Positions 25,001 to 37,369 are shown, counted from the first letter of the stretch. The stretch is DNA of 64,000 bases from Straminergon stramineum (GCA_963920665.1 OY987265.1:14885001-14949000), one strand, 5' to 3'. The notes: generated by a model from the sequence alone, not told the origin. Made by a program: numbers and translations.

Positions 25001-28000
25001 AAACCAGTGGTACACAAAGAAAAGAAGACTTAAGTCAACTACATACTGGCACTGCAAAGTTGTGTCACCAAAAAGAAACCCCAATTACTACTGCACCCTA
25101 CATTTTCATACCAACAACTTGTCAAGTGCAGAACTATTAGGCAAGAAAATTATTCGAAATGAAAGTTCCTACTCTCAAATGTATTGCCAACTACTAGTTA
25201 TTGGTCCTAATTACTTGACTAAGTCATAAAGTTCACCTCTGACAAGAGGCAGCCAGGGAAACGCTTCTTACCTAAACCCATGTGACACATTTGGTAGAAC
25301 AATCTCCAATAGACTCGGCCAATTTTGACCTATGTTACTATTCTTGTTCTGATACCAACAATTCTACTGAATTCATTCTTTCTTGGTAAAAATATTAATT
25401 AAACGAAATTCGTTTTTAAGTGCAACACTACCGCTAAGCTCTCACCCATAGGCTCTGAAATTAGAATGTCTGCTTTCTCTGGCAGCTCAACCTCCTCAAC
25501 TTTGCCATGAATAACCTGCAAGAATATCAGGCCTCTCAACCTTACTGCACTAGATGCCGCCTATATTACAAAGTAAGAAACCAAATGCCCCATAGAGAAT
25601 CTACGATCAATGCAAAACCCCAACAAATGATTGGCTAGATCAGAAATCAGAAAAGAGTCGAACATCAAAGTTAATAGAAACATGCCTAGAATAGACTAAT
25701 CTACATCAGAATCTTTGATTTATACAGTGAAAGATTGCCTAGTTTAACCCTAAAGGACAAGAGAACCACTAAAGGAGTAGAGGTCTAAAGTGAGTTTCAT
25801 TAGATTTTTGTCACTATTAAGTAGGTTATGTGTACCTCTTCTGTCCAATTTTATTTTATTTTTGATAAACACATGCTCGCAGCCAATGCATCAAGAGTGA
25901 AAGATACCGTGAAAGAACCTAAGAAGTCGTCATTAAAAATTTCCTGTTGGTAATGGCAGTGGGTATCTTGAATCTAGGCCAGTACAAGGTTTGAGATTTC
26001 CTACAACTGCACATAAACAAGTATCAAAGGAATATAAATAGGCTGCATCTACTTCTTGAAAGTCTAGGGTTGACAACCTTACAGTGATGCGTTGGCTCAA
26101 AGGATGATTCCCAGCCACCAGTTTGCGTGCATATTCTGCCATGCCTGAGGCCTCCACTGCATACACATGCTTAGCGCCTGCCTGTGAAGCACCACCAATA
26201 CATGACACATTATGTCCCTGAGGTCAGACTACAATGAAAGGCACAGTTCACAACAAGCAAGTAACATTGAACGCGGGAACGAGTAACCAACCTCACAGAG
26301 TTTTCAACCTTATTTTTCCAAAAGAACGCAAAAACAATCAAAAAATGCTTGCCAGGACTCACAAATTCTATCAGGGTTCACCAATTTTAAACTGGCTCTT
26401 ACCATTAGTTCCTGACACAAGGTCAACACCTCCACATTGACACAATTCAAGAATATCTCTAATGTGTCCAAATCTTCAATATGGAGCCTTCTCTCCATCA
26501 TACTCACAAATGAAGTGGCATTTATTAAGAGCACATAAGTAAAATATATTTTGTAAAATTTTCTGTCACTAAACTTGGTGAGGATTTACAAGCCCTGATC
26601 CTCAAAAGATGACAACTATGCCTCCCCAATTGAGAGACTACAAAAGTGGAAAGTTGGGAACTTGCCTGGGCTGCAAAAAGTGACAGGATGCCACTACCAG
26701 CACCAACATCAACCACAACTTTGCCATGAAAGTCTGCATGGTTTTCTATCACAGCTGCATAGTACGTGCCTGGTTCCCAATTTCAAGCACACAGGATTAC
26801 AAAATTAGAGAATCACTTATGAATGAAATAAACTTTCAGAATCAGCTTGAGGATGTACAACCATAAACAGCTGTTCTCCATGCTCGGCAAGGGAGTCACT
26901 TTCTGGTTTGCCAAGTAGGACAGGTTAATGTGACATGACCGACCTACTACCGAAAGTGGAACCTCAATGTCCACAATTATGTGCATGTCAAATATTTTTG
27001 TTCAAACCTCCAGCTCTCGATTAGTGTCCTCATAAAATATTTACAATTGAAAATTAGTAAACAATCAGACACAGAGGACTCTAACCACACCTGTTCGGAC
27101 GTAGTCTTGCATCATATTCTGTTGATGCAAAAGCTGCCCATAGTAACGGAAGTACATTTTAGCAGACGATGACTCGATCTTTTTCTCAAATTTGTTCTCC
27201 GTCCCTATACTAATATCACTAGAATGGACTTGTTCTGCACGGTACCAACAAACTGCATTACAAATAAAGCTACAGACTATAATCTCGTCTCATAGCATTC
27301 TCTGCTAATCAAACAAAAAACAGAAGGCTAAACGATCCTTTTTGAAATAGCAAACTAGAAGTACCTCTCCAAACACTGCCAAGCAAAATTGAATTCTAAA
27401 ACAGAAGGCCCTTGCGATATTTGACAAGTTGATAATACCGAGCTTTGCGACATTGCTTTTATGCTCCAGAATTGCAGTGTGAAAATTTTCGTTCGCCCTT
27501 TGCAAACTGAATTGTAATCCAAATGACATCGTCTGCATCAGGACCAGCGATAGATCAGTAATTCTAACAATCACGCCACATTAGTGCAGAAGGCTAAGAT
27601 CAAGTCCAAAAAATCATGCTGCAATCATACGCATGGTAATCATTAGAGACTAATAGGTAACAAGCATACCTTAGAATATCCATCAATATCATTTGATTCA
27701 TCGACAGTCCACATCTGAAGCTTCGGCCCTACTTTCATGATCTGCAGATAATAAGATCGCTTGGCCACTAAGATTACTGATAAAAATATTAGCTCATCCA
27801 TTATCAACACTAACCTTTAGTGAACAAGGCCTCATCCTTCTTGAAGTCTACAATTGCTGGCGAACAAAATGTTCACCCTCAATCAAGTCCAAATCCTCTC
27901 TCCTACCTCAAGTATTAATTCAAAGTAGCTGGAGACACAATGGAATTCAGTGAACTCGAAAACGTCATCCCTATTCCCTTGCAATTCATCCCTATTCACT

Positions 28001-28483
28001 TACCACAAAAAATGGCACAAAGATGGCATTATCCACTAGAGCTTCCAGAATGCAACTCTCACTCGTACTTTGAGTCCCACTAATATATTGGGTTTCAACG
28101 AGTAGGTTGAAAGTGCTAACTAGAGGCCTCCCATTAACATGGCGAAATTGGGAAAATGCACAAACATAGCTCCCCAAATTCTAATCCTGCAGGTTGTCAA
28201 GTATGAAATACAGAGCATAGATGAGAGAACCGACCTGTGTCAGATGTAAATAGCATCTCTTCAAGAACTCCACCTTGTCGACTTCAGCAGTAGTACGAGG
28301 AACTCGGTAAATTTCCACAAATGCCCCTTGCTTGTCCTTCCTCAGGACAGCAAAAACGGTCACTGGGCGACCAAAAGTGGGCCACACTTCCGACGTTCCA
28401 TCAATGACCGTCTCTGTCAATGGAAACAGCGACATGCCATTGAACGTCCCAGGCGGTGGCGAGTCCGAGCTCGAGTCCTCCAT
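22028..28483 (-). CDS. PRMT4: PRMT4/CARM1-type protein arginine N-methyltransferase, 14 exons, 525 aa
   Basis: Type I arginine methyltransferase that uses S-adenosylmethionine to make asymmetric dimethylarginine on histone H3 and other nuclear proteins (family knowledge). Exons, minus strand: 28483-28235, 27741-27670, 27532-27439, 27234-27091, 26769-26666, 26181-26083, 25515-25446, 24632-24536, 24168-24114, 23935-23852, 23644-23567, 23016-22913, 22730-22558, 22182-22028. All junctions keep phase and total 1578 nt. Residues 1-155 form a PH-like N-terminal part. The YFxxY helix is at 166-170, the SAM loop VDVGAGSG at 206-213, the acidic residue after it E231, the double-E loop E275 (SEPMG) and E284 (VNERMLE), and the THW loop H433-W434. 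An in-frame TAA 12 nt upstream fixes the start. Length matches the Arabidopsis PRMT4 proteins (about 530 aa). The C-terminus keeps the [10 protein letters not shown] segment and ends in a Gln/Ser tail. All catalytic residues are present. UTRs and any 5' UTR intron were not determined. Confidence 0.96.
26182..26665 (-). other. GC-AG intron (intron 5 of PRMT4)
   Basis: The upstream exon ends CAG and the intron opens GCAAGT, the usual consensus around GC donors. It closes with an ordinary CACAG acceptor. Joining in phase 0 gives LFAAQ followed by [12 protein letters not shown], the expected continuation of the SAM-binding fold. No GT donor nearby would preserve the reading frame and the conserved residues. 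All the other PRMT4 introns resolved here have GT-AG ends. Confidence 0.88.
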
Positions 28484-29600
28484 GCTTTCTTCTTCTTATG
28501 ACTCCTGTCAACCCGCTTCTCCTTCAATCTACACTCTTCTGTCTACTTCCTGTGGATTCCAAAAGAAGGTGGACACCCTACCTGTCATTTGTCATTGACG
28601 CATAGGAGTGTGAATAGTGTTGTCGTGAAAACTATTCAATTCTAAAGAGGAGAAAACAAGCTATTTGACGCTCAAAACAGGGAGGCTCACACTCGAGAAA
28701 CTTAAGAATGTAGCATCCAAACACATACTCTTAAGTTGAGTCCTCCACTCAAGCCACAGGAGTCCTCTCTACACTCCATACCCTGACTCAAAACCTCAGC
28801 CCTAAAGCTGACAGAAACAGACCAGCACACCACACAAAAGCTCCTCTGCCACACACGTCATACTCTTCTCATTTGCCATATTTCATGCATCCTTCCCCTC
28901 CAACACAAGCTTCCATCGTACATAATCCAACTAATAAATCTCTATACACACGTAACTCAGTCACTCCCACCCGTCCCAATTCTTCATGGCTCCAAATATT
29001 CTCTCTACAAAAAAATAAGCCCCTCGCCTTCTATCTTCAATTTATATTCACAGACTATGTCCTCAGATTTTTCGAACCCTAATCTTCTCCCTCCCAAACG
29101 ACTGCCTCTGAAACTTCTTCTCACCCAAACGTCCCCAAACCTCATGGAGAAAAACCGACGCTACCATTGAACTCCACATTCAACGACTGACACGAGAGCG
29201 AGATCCCTGTCAACACTGCCATCAAGACTCCAGAATGATTTGAACTGTCAAGCTCCTCAACCGTACCAACAAGACTACCGTTTCCTCCACTGACACTAAG
29301 CTTACAATTACATTCAGTTAATTGTTGTTGATTGTTGGAAAGGAAAGAAACACGAAACAGCGGAGGAGCTCACATCACTGCTGTACTGACCCTGCGATAG
29401 CAATGGCTACGTCTTGGAAACAGAGGTACTCTGCAATTGCGATCGTTCTGCTTGGAGGTCGATCGCAGTGCGAGCTCTCTTATACAAATGGCGCAGGAAG
29501 TGCACACAAGCTGACTGCGGGAAGTGCACAAGGGTCGAGAACATCTATGATATTTAGGTCATAGTCGTGGATTTCACATCGCATCTTTGTGGAGGAAGAT
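28484..29600 (-). promoter_or_regulatory. Upstream/5' UTR and promoter region of PRMT4
   Basis: About 1.1 kb upstream of the PRMT4 start, clearly less AT-rich than the DNA beyond 29.7 kb. It is pyrimidine-rich on the plus strand and has no long open frame with recognisable homology. No convincing TATA box or transcription start could be fixed. The assignment rests on position and on the composition change. Confidence 0.4.
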
Positions 29601-30279
29601 ATGGTACTGTAGGTTGTGTCTTTATGTACCGACTGCCATGACTCATGAGTGGCAGGCATATCTTGGGGATACGGAGATTCTCATTCGGCATTGGAATTGG
29701 AATGTGGATGTACTTACTCAGGGCTGTCGAACTTTGGATAAATGCAAGAAAAAAAAGAAGAAATTAAAAAAAAATTCATCACTTTTTGGTGTGTTTTCTT
29801 ATTTCTCCCATTCAATAGAGTTAATCATAAAATGAACCCCAGTTTGTAGAAGGGGTGTCAAAGGAAAGCTTAACTAAAAACAATACAAAAGAAATACAAC
29901 ACCAAACTTAATCTAGTCCAATTTTAGTGTTCTAAGGAGTTTTGTCCTATATTTTCCTCAAACTCCGTATCCTTGTTCCTATATGCATATACTTTAGGAT
30001 TAATTCTAATAGCATATTATTTTTTTCAGGTTACAAGAGGGACATTGATCCTATTAGTCAAGAATGTTTAGAAGTCATTTACCATTGGAAAATATTGGGC
30101 TCTTTTGTTTTAATCTTGAAATTTACAACCTAACTGAATAAGATTATTTTCTGATAGACGTTTTTTTTATTTCCTGTGTGTTTAAGGGGGGGGGGGGGGG
30201 ATGTACGTTTCTTTTCCTCATCGAATTCTCACATTCTTTTGTTTTCAAAAAGGCAAAAATATAAATATAAATGTAAATC
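29601..30279. other. Transition from gene island to AT-rich DNA
   Basis: Short chance frames and the 15-G run. Nothing else supported. Confidence 0.5.
30186..30200. repeat. Homopolymer of 15 G
   Basis: Uninterrupted G run. Its length may be an assembly or sequencing artefact. Confidence 0.9.
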
Positions 30280-30480
30280 CAACATTCACTTGAGCTGAGC
30301 CAGGTCAGCAGGCTCAGTATTAGGTGGAAATATTAGCTGGACAGTAATGCCGTAAAGGACAACCGACCCCCTTCAAGGAACGGCGAAAGGCGTTGGATCT
30401 TTTGCCACGTCACTTTCACCTGCCCCTCACGGCTTTCAATTCCCCACGTGGCGAACGGTTATTTAGCCAAGTGAGCGGAG
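30280..30480. promoter_or_regulatory. Small island with ACGT-core motifs (G-box)
   Basis: GCCACGTCAC at 30404-30413 and the palindromic CCACGTGG at 30444-30451 lie 40 bp apart in DNA that is less AT-rich than its flanks. CACGTG and CACGTC cores are bound by plant bZIP and bHLH factors (family knowledge). No gene start was found downstream on either strand, so promoter activity is only a possibility. Confidence 0.3.
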
Positions 30481-30515
30481 GCACAAATTCTCAGAAAGAT
30501 ATCCTTTCACATTTG

Positions 30516-30694
30516 GAAAATCAGAAAGAAAAAGGGTTTCTGGAGCTTTCTTGGGGAAATTTCAGGAACATTCAGGAGAATCAGAAAGGTAAAGGTTCTG
30601 GAACTTTCAGGGAATCAGAAAGTTAAAGGTTCTCGGGAACTTTCCCAGGTACACACGGGAAAATCAGAAAGAAAATGGTTTTGGGACTTTGAGA
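30516..30694. repeat. Degenerate tandem repeat, four units of about 38-50 bp
   Basis: Each unit opens AATCAGAAAG, continues AAAGGTT(C)TGG and ends AACTTTCAGG. It abuts the ACGT-motif island. Confidence 0.65.
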
Positions 30695-30699
30695 GGGTA

Positions 30700-33405
30700 A
30701 TAAGGGGGGGTGGGGTACCAATGCAGGGGTGACCCTATTTTGAAAACTTTGAAAGGATGAGACCTATCATCAAGGTGTCATGCCAAAAATGATTCAATTT
30801 ATAATCCAATACCTAGTGCATTCTTCATTTCTATAATAACTTGAAAAATCATCCATCGACTACTTTTTGCCTATTTGTAGCATGATAGGGATAATAATCC
30901 CTAAAAGATAGAGCTCCACGGTTGTGTAATCAAACTTCAAAGTCTTACACTATGTATTTTCCATTTCTTTGCTATTTATGAATGAAACTGCCATTTGGAT
31001 TTATTTTTTAGAGGTAAAAATTTCAAATTACCATGAATGTGGAAGACAAAATGAAGAAAATTCATATCAAATAGGAAAATTCTGAAATAATTTGGAAATT
31101 TTAGAATAGAAGTACATTATCATGTAGAACAATGCAATATAAATGAATTTTTTATATGTCACTCCATACTTAGAAATGTGGTTAGAGATCTTCAACTTCA
31201 ATCTTCAATGAAATGCTTATTTTAAGGAATTTATCAAAATTTCGAAGTAGAGTAGAAACCAAACTTTAGAAGCTTAATTTCATTAGCTTTGCTCAAAAGA
31301 CAAAGAAATCATTTTGAATGACAAAACCAAGTTCTAAGGGAAAAAAGCTCAAAGTATTGAACTACAATGCATAGTATATCATTTTTCTTAATGAACTCCC
31401 TTCATATAAAATTAAAAAATAACTAGAATGTCTTGAACTTACATCAATGATGTAGATACAATGTCAAAAAAATTGCACACAAAAAAATCAAATAAACATC
31501 ATCCATTTGTCAATATGCACAAAGTCTATTTGATCATTCAAAAGATACAAAATGTCCTTAGTGTCCTTCCAAGGTTAAGAGGTTTTGGAACATTTTTTGG
31601 GACACTTTTTGGAATGGTGCATCTTTGCCCTAGGCCTACTACTCATCTACTAAACTTATACTAATTTATTCTACCAATATTGGTATTAGTGAAGGCTTAG
31701 AACTAGGGCAATTTTACACTACATCTCAAGTCCTAATTTTATATGTTTTGATTCAAGGTCATTTCCCAACTCTATTTTTGGGTTGTAGAAGGTGAATAAA
31801 AATGTTACATTAGGGATTTAGAGCCTTATATTGAGAAGACCAATGTCTCCACTCTAAGGGAAAACTTCCATATTGGATCAATCAAATTTATAAGCACACT
31901 AGAAGACAAACAATCCCCTAATAAATGCTCAAAAAAGCAGCTTTAGGTTTTGGTCAGCTTTGCAACTTTCTATCGATGCATCGACCATATCATAACTTAG
32001 GCATTCTTCTTTTTCCATTATGTTGATCATGAACAAGGTTCTTCATCCTTGGCATCCTATTTAACTCATATGATTCATTCACTTGACTTGTGAAGCCAAG
32101 AACCTTTTGTTGGTGGCTAGGGAGGTGGCAACTTGGTGGTGGTGGTTTGGTGCTATTAGATGTTTGGTAGTAATTGATGGAAGTGGGGCCACATGTCATA
32201 ACCTTCTAAACTTACTCTACCCCCATCCACATAGAATTGAAAAAATTCTAGAAATAGTAGCTCTAGATTGGGTGGTCATCCACCTACAACCAATTTTTGT
32301 TTTATAAACCCACCCCACCCACCCACTCACATGAAAGGAGGCCCTAAGTCGTAATTTTTCAGTTCATATATAACATTATATGGCAAATATATGGCAAAAC
32401 ATATATTAAAAAGTCAAAAAAAAATTTGTAATCTTGTTCTTTTCATATTTTTTACAAAACAATAGTTAGCACTTAAAGACAAGGTCGGGGCTCCAATTGA
32501 CCTACATCCAACTCAAAATCTAAGTCCCAATTTTTGGACACCAAAATCATTAGGGGAGATTTGAAGGTTGTACATGCTTGTGAGTTCCCAGGCTAGGGGG
32601 AATGTAGGACTATGCCACTGCTGTAGTTTGACGTGGGCGAGACCGTGCGACTTAAAAAAAAATCAACTTCTTTTTGCATTTTAGAACTAAAAATTTTTAT
32701 TTTTATTTTTTGATATTTATTTTCCAACTAGTAGCTAGACGTTCCTAGACAACATAGGGAACGAACAGGAGAATAACCTTGAAACGGGCATGTTGAGCCC
32801 TCAAATTTTCTCTAATGATCCAAAAAGTAATGCCATGTAGACATTTCTAAGTGCAACAAATCTTGTGATTTTCATCCATCTAAATGATTGTAAATTCTCA
32901 TGTTATTTCTCTTATATTAATGTGGCATGGATTTTTAGAACATTATTTATAAACATTCTATATTTCAAGGGAGATAGGTATGTTTGACCTTAAAAAAATG
33001 ACTTGTAAAATCAGATATAGGTAAATATGTAATACAAAATCTTTAAAATCACCATACTTGGAACTTAAAATTTTGAATCTACAAAAAGAGAATTTCACAT
33101 AATTATTCAATCTATAATTAATTTTAAAAGAAATTTTTAATTTTTGTTTCAAAATTTATTGGAAATCATATGTTAGTGTAGTAGTAGATTTAACCATGTG
33201 GATATGAACTATGGAATACATTTTTCAACTTTCAGAAAATAAATCATTAAATTGGTATTCGGATTACATCTTCACAATTTTGGAAATATAGACTTTATGT
33301 TCATCCTTGAGGGTTTTATAGTTTCTATTATTCCAATGAAATTTTTTCTCTAAATAAAATTGGGTAAATCTTGTCCCAATTGTTAGACAATTCTAGCAAT
33401 CACTA
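30700..33405. other. AT-rich intergenic, nothing recognised
   Basis: No gene-like frame above about 75 codons and no bounded repeat. Confidence 0.55.
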
Positions 33406-33409
33406 TTAA

Positions 33410-33690
33410 CCCTTGAAGCTCTTTTAAATCCAAAATAGTTTTGGACTATTTTGGTGATTGTAAGTGCAATAGCAAAAGTTGTTTTTTTACATGCATGAAT
33501 TTCACTCATACAATGCCTTAAAGCCTAAAATTTTGTGTATTTCATTGTAGCACAAGTCAAGAATGAGATTGTGTGGTTAGAAGTTTTTCAAAATGCATAA
33601 AATTTTATCTACAACTCCTTTTGTCCAAGGTGCTACTTTTCTACAATTTCAAATGCATTTTCTTATATTTGAGCCAAAGAACTTTAGGGG
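33410..33690. mobile_element. TTAA-flanked short element (281 bp)
   Basis: TTAA at 33406-33409 is followed by CCCTTGAAG. CTTTAGGGG is followed by TTAA at 33691-33694. The interior is AT-rich and non-coding. Confidence 0.65.
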
Positions 33691-33694
33691 TTAA

Positions 33695-35534
33695 GAATCT
33701 TGTTCATTTTGATTGAAATTTTGGTGCCATCAAATGTCATAATTCGCCGTACAAATAAGCACTCCTACATTGTCAAAATAAGTTATGAAATGTCAAAAAA
33801 CTACTCCTATAAACATTTAAATAAGGATTTGGGTATGTTTCTTAATGTCAATACATTGTCTAAATTTTTGTTGGATCTTACTAAGAGTCAAAAGGAGATT
33901 CCAAATTCTCTTAAAGAATGTTTTTGAATAAAGTACGGATTTTTAGAGTGCTCAAAATAGGTGTATTCAAAATCAACATCAGACACCTATGTTCCCATAT
34001 ATGAGTATCCGGATAGAAGGATCTTACAAACATGTTACAAGTGGGTCCATTTACCTTAGTAATGGCCTAATCACAAGCTTTGACTACCTTTGGACAATGA
34101 AATTTGCTCCTATAATGTATCTTTTGGAAGAATCTTTGGTTGTAAAAGAATATTGAAGTCAAATGTTGATGACATTTGTATTATAACTTGGAGATTCTTC
34201 AACTCACAATATTTAGAGCTTAGGGTCTAAAAACAAATCATTAGGGTGGACACATGATGGTTATTTGGGAACTTGACTTTTGACTTACCTACAAAGTGGA
34301 TGCTCTTTGGTCAAATTCAAGTGTACATTTTAGGACATCTATATTTTGTAAATGATATAAATTCTAAAATGAAACCTAACCAATTTAATTTTTACTCCAT
34401 TTATAAATTCAATGATTTATTGCAATTGTCATATCCATGTGATAGAAATATATAATTCACTGCAATCCCCATTTGTCATTTCAAAATATTCTTGAACTTT
34501 AATTATTCTTATTCTAACTTCTAGATTTGGTAAAAATACATTGTCATTCTAATAAGTATTATGATTGGTAAAATTTTCTTCATATATACATTATACTTTA
34601 AAAATAAAGAATAAAATTGCAATAATTTGAATGTAAGAAAATTATCAAAATTTTATCAATCAATTATGTTGATGCCAAAATGAATTGAAGAGTGATAGTT
34701 TGACTTGAAAATTATAGCTAGTGGTGTTTTGGGTGTAAGAGAAAAAAAATTCTACAAGAAAATTCAATACTATCCTTCATTGCTACTTGTACATTGAGGG
34801 AATTTTTAAAAAAATTCCTCCATACTTTGAACATTGTGCAACAAACATCTATTTATTCTCAAGATTGTTTAGATCTTCTCTTTGAAAACATTTTTAGAAT
34901 TCAGTAATCCTACTCTAGATGCTAAGTAGTTTAGATTCACATTTTGGGCATACAAGTTTCTTTTACAAATAAAATTTAGCAATCCAACCTAAATGCCCCA
35001 GGCCTTTTTTGAGCTTCTTGGAATTTGCTCTACATTGAAAAAAAGCCAACATTTTGATAAGTTTTATCAATTTTTTTGGAATTGGAACTATACAAATTCA
35101 AAATAGAGATGCTAGAGATTATATGGGAAAAGAAAACACAACAGTATCACTTATGGATTGAAAGATTATAATGTTTGATCACAAGGATATTGAAACTGAG
35201 AAAGTAATTGAAGTCTTTCAATCCAGCTTTTTTCACATGTCAAATCTAAAAAATCAATCACCAATGAAAGATATGTGATTAAAGGACATAATATATAACC
35301 TCAGTTAGTTTATGATGTCTCGTAATTTATTCTACAATTTTTTCAGATGGATTTCTAATGTGATTTTTTCTTCAAGATCTAGTGTATTTGAAGCTTATTT
35401 TCAAGATCTCTCAACACTAGAAAATCAAGATTTGCAATGGACACCCTTGCATAGCATCATAATCATTAATTAAATAGAAAAATCATAATCATTAATTTTC
35501 AAAATTAAATCTTTGATGATAGAAATAGACTTCA
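33695..35534. other. AT-rich intergenic, nothing recognised
   Basis: Only short frames, such as 33700-33927 plus, without known similarity. Confidence 0.55.
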
Positions 35535-35625
35535 AATAGAAAATTTCAAGAAAAAATTTAAATTTAAATTTAAAAAAAAATTAAATTAATTTTTTTTTTT
35601 TTTAATTTAATTAGTTTTTTTTGTT
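35535..35625. repeat. AT-only tract, AATTTAAATTT/poly-T
   Basis: Nearly pure A/T with alternating AAATTT blocks and a long T run, beside the MITE cluster. Confidence 0.7.
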
Positions 35626-35639
35626 GTGCCTTCATCCAT

Positions 35640-35855
35640 AAACATCGACATGGACGTTTAGTGTTCAATGGATGATAAAGAATCTTTCTATGTAGGATAG
35701 AGTTGTAATTATTCATCTTTAGAAATTTGTGCAGAAAGGGGAGATCTTCTATAGTACTTTGACCTCCAATGAGTATTTTTAATTTTTTTTAAAGTAGATG
35801 ATGTCACATGTTTCCAAAAGGGTTGATTTCCGTGGTCACTAATGTGTCCTTTAAT
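35640..35855 (-). mobile_element. TTAA MITE, 230-bp family, degraded ends
   Basis: The body is recognisable (TGTAGGATAGAGTTGTAATT, AAAGTAGATGATGTCACA, TTTCCGTGGTCACTAA). The left end contains GACATGGACGTTTAGTG. The right end stops at GTCCTTTAAT. First member of the cluster reaching to 36527. Confidence 0.65.
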
Positions 35856-35875
35856 CCAATAAAGATGTTGCGGAC

Positions 35876-36083
35876 TAGAGTGGTCTGATGGATGACAAAG
35901 AATTCTTGCATGTGAGGCAAAAGTGCCCTTCTTCATCCTTGGAGTTTTGTGCAAAAAGGGGGAGGTCTTGCATAGTAGTATGGCCTCCAATGATTACTTT
36001 CGGATTTTTTAAAGTAGATGATTCACACTATTTCAAAAAAGAAGATTTCCATGGTGACCAGCCCATCCTTACAAGGTTAAGGG
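35876..36083 (-). mobile_element. TTAA MITE, 230-bp family, left end truncated
   Basis: It begins within the family at GTCTGATGGATGACAAAG. The right end is CATCCTTACAAGG then TTAAGGG before TTAA at 36084-36087, which is shared with the next copy. Confidence 0.68.
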
Positions 36084-36087
36084 TTAA

Positions 36088-36309
36088 CCCTTAAAGGTCG
36101 GAGTGGTGACCATGGAAATTAGCCATTTTGGAACCCTGTGACATCATCTACTTCAAAAAAACCAAAAATATCCATTGGAGGTCAAACTACTATAAAAGAT
36201 TTTCCCTTTCCACCCCTAAATTTGAGGATGAATAGTTGCACTTCTATCCTACACAGGAGAATTCCTTGTCATCCATTGGACACTAAACGTCCATGTTGAC
36301 GTTTAAGGG
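36088..36309 (+). mobile_element. TTAA MITE, 230-bp family, both ends intact
   Basis: TTAA 36084-36087 and 36310-36313. Termini CCCTTAAAGGTCGG and ACGTTTAAGGG. Opposite orientation to its neighbours on both sides, and it shares a TTAA with each. Confidence 0.85.
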
Positions 36310-36313
36310 TTAA

Positions 36314-36527
36314 CCCTAGAACGACACGGCACTGTCTGATGAATGACAAGGAATTCTCCTATGTAGGACAAAATTGCAACTATTCATCCTCGGAATTAGG
36401 GGTGGAAAGGGAAGATCTTCTACTGTAGTTTGACTCCCAATGAGTATTTCTGGTTTTTCTAAAGTGGATGATGTCAAATGGTTCCAAAATGGCTGATTTC
36501 CACGGTCACCAGCCCGGTGTTCCAGGG
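36314..36527 (-). mobile_element. TTAA MITE, 230-bp family
   Basis: The left TTAA (36310-36313) is shared with the previous copy. The right flank is TTGA, a mutated TTAA. Termini CCCTAGAACGACACGG and CCCGGTGTTCCAGGG. Confidence 0.78.
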
Positions 36528-36531
36528 TTGA

Positions 36532-37369
36532 GCATGGCAACACGGCCGGAATCTAAAAGGGCATTCCTCTAGAGGCTGGGGACGCAGGCCATAGGCCAAC
36601 ATTCACAGGAAAAAACAGCCTGGCTCCTAAAGATCCAGATGATCGAAAGAGAGCAGGCCTGAGGGCTTGCCATGTAGTTCTCAGACGATTTTTATATATT
36701 GATTTCATGAGATTATGTATTTTCATGAGATTATGTGTTGTCTATCAATGTGAAAAATAGGTATCAAAGCTTGATTCAGGATAATCCACCAATTCAAGTT
36801 TGTTCTCTTCTGACCTTTGCGTATTATATTCAATTACGGAGTATCATGCTTGAGTTTAACAAATTATATTCATATGATTAAACGAGAGCTCCCGGGCACA
36901 CAAGTTTGAATGGTTGTGAGACAAATTTGCTCGTTCTAGGTGAACCTACCTTAGACATGCGAAAGATAGGTGGACAGTCATGGCTGATGGACAATCTCAC
37001 TTACAGCAAGCAGAAACTAATTGACAGTAACAAGAAACTATGTTGAAGTCGACAAATGAGATACAAAAACCCGAAGTTACTCTTTTGAGGTGCTCACCAA
37101 ATGTTTCACAGTATTCCACAGCTTCCTGCAAGGACTCAATTATGAACTTCAAGCTACAGTACAGTACAGTACAGTACAAATTCTTCTGTAACCATGCGGA
37201 TATACAAATCCCCGATTCATCTACAATCTATGTCATAAAAAGTACCTACAGCATCAATCTCTCCATAGTGGATATGGAGCAGAATGCTCTCTCAAACCTG
37301 TACACAAGCCAACTCTACACGCCATCTCACATGACCAACCACAGGTGATTACAGTACTGTACTTGTTGG
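36532..37369. other. Flank between the MITE cluster and the rhodanese stop
   Basis: Likely includes the rhodanese 3' UTR near 37.2-37.37 kb. A 102-codon plus frame at 37040-37348 lacks recognisable similarity. Confidence 0.45.
37156..37177. repeat. ACAGT microsatellite, four units
   Basis: Four and a half perfect ACAGT units about 190 bp beyond the rhodanese stop, within its likely 3' flank. Confidence 0.8.

Noticed and set aside
26041..26083. Alternative PRMT4 donor extending exon 6 by five bases
   Set aside because: It would put the next exon out of frame. Splicing at the GTAAGG right after ACT gives the conserved ITVIHGK junction.
27992..28177. 61-codon minus frame as an extra PRMT4 exon
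   Set aside because: It lies in intron 1. Exons 1 and 2 join in phase without it and give the expected N-terminal sequence.
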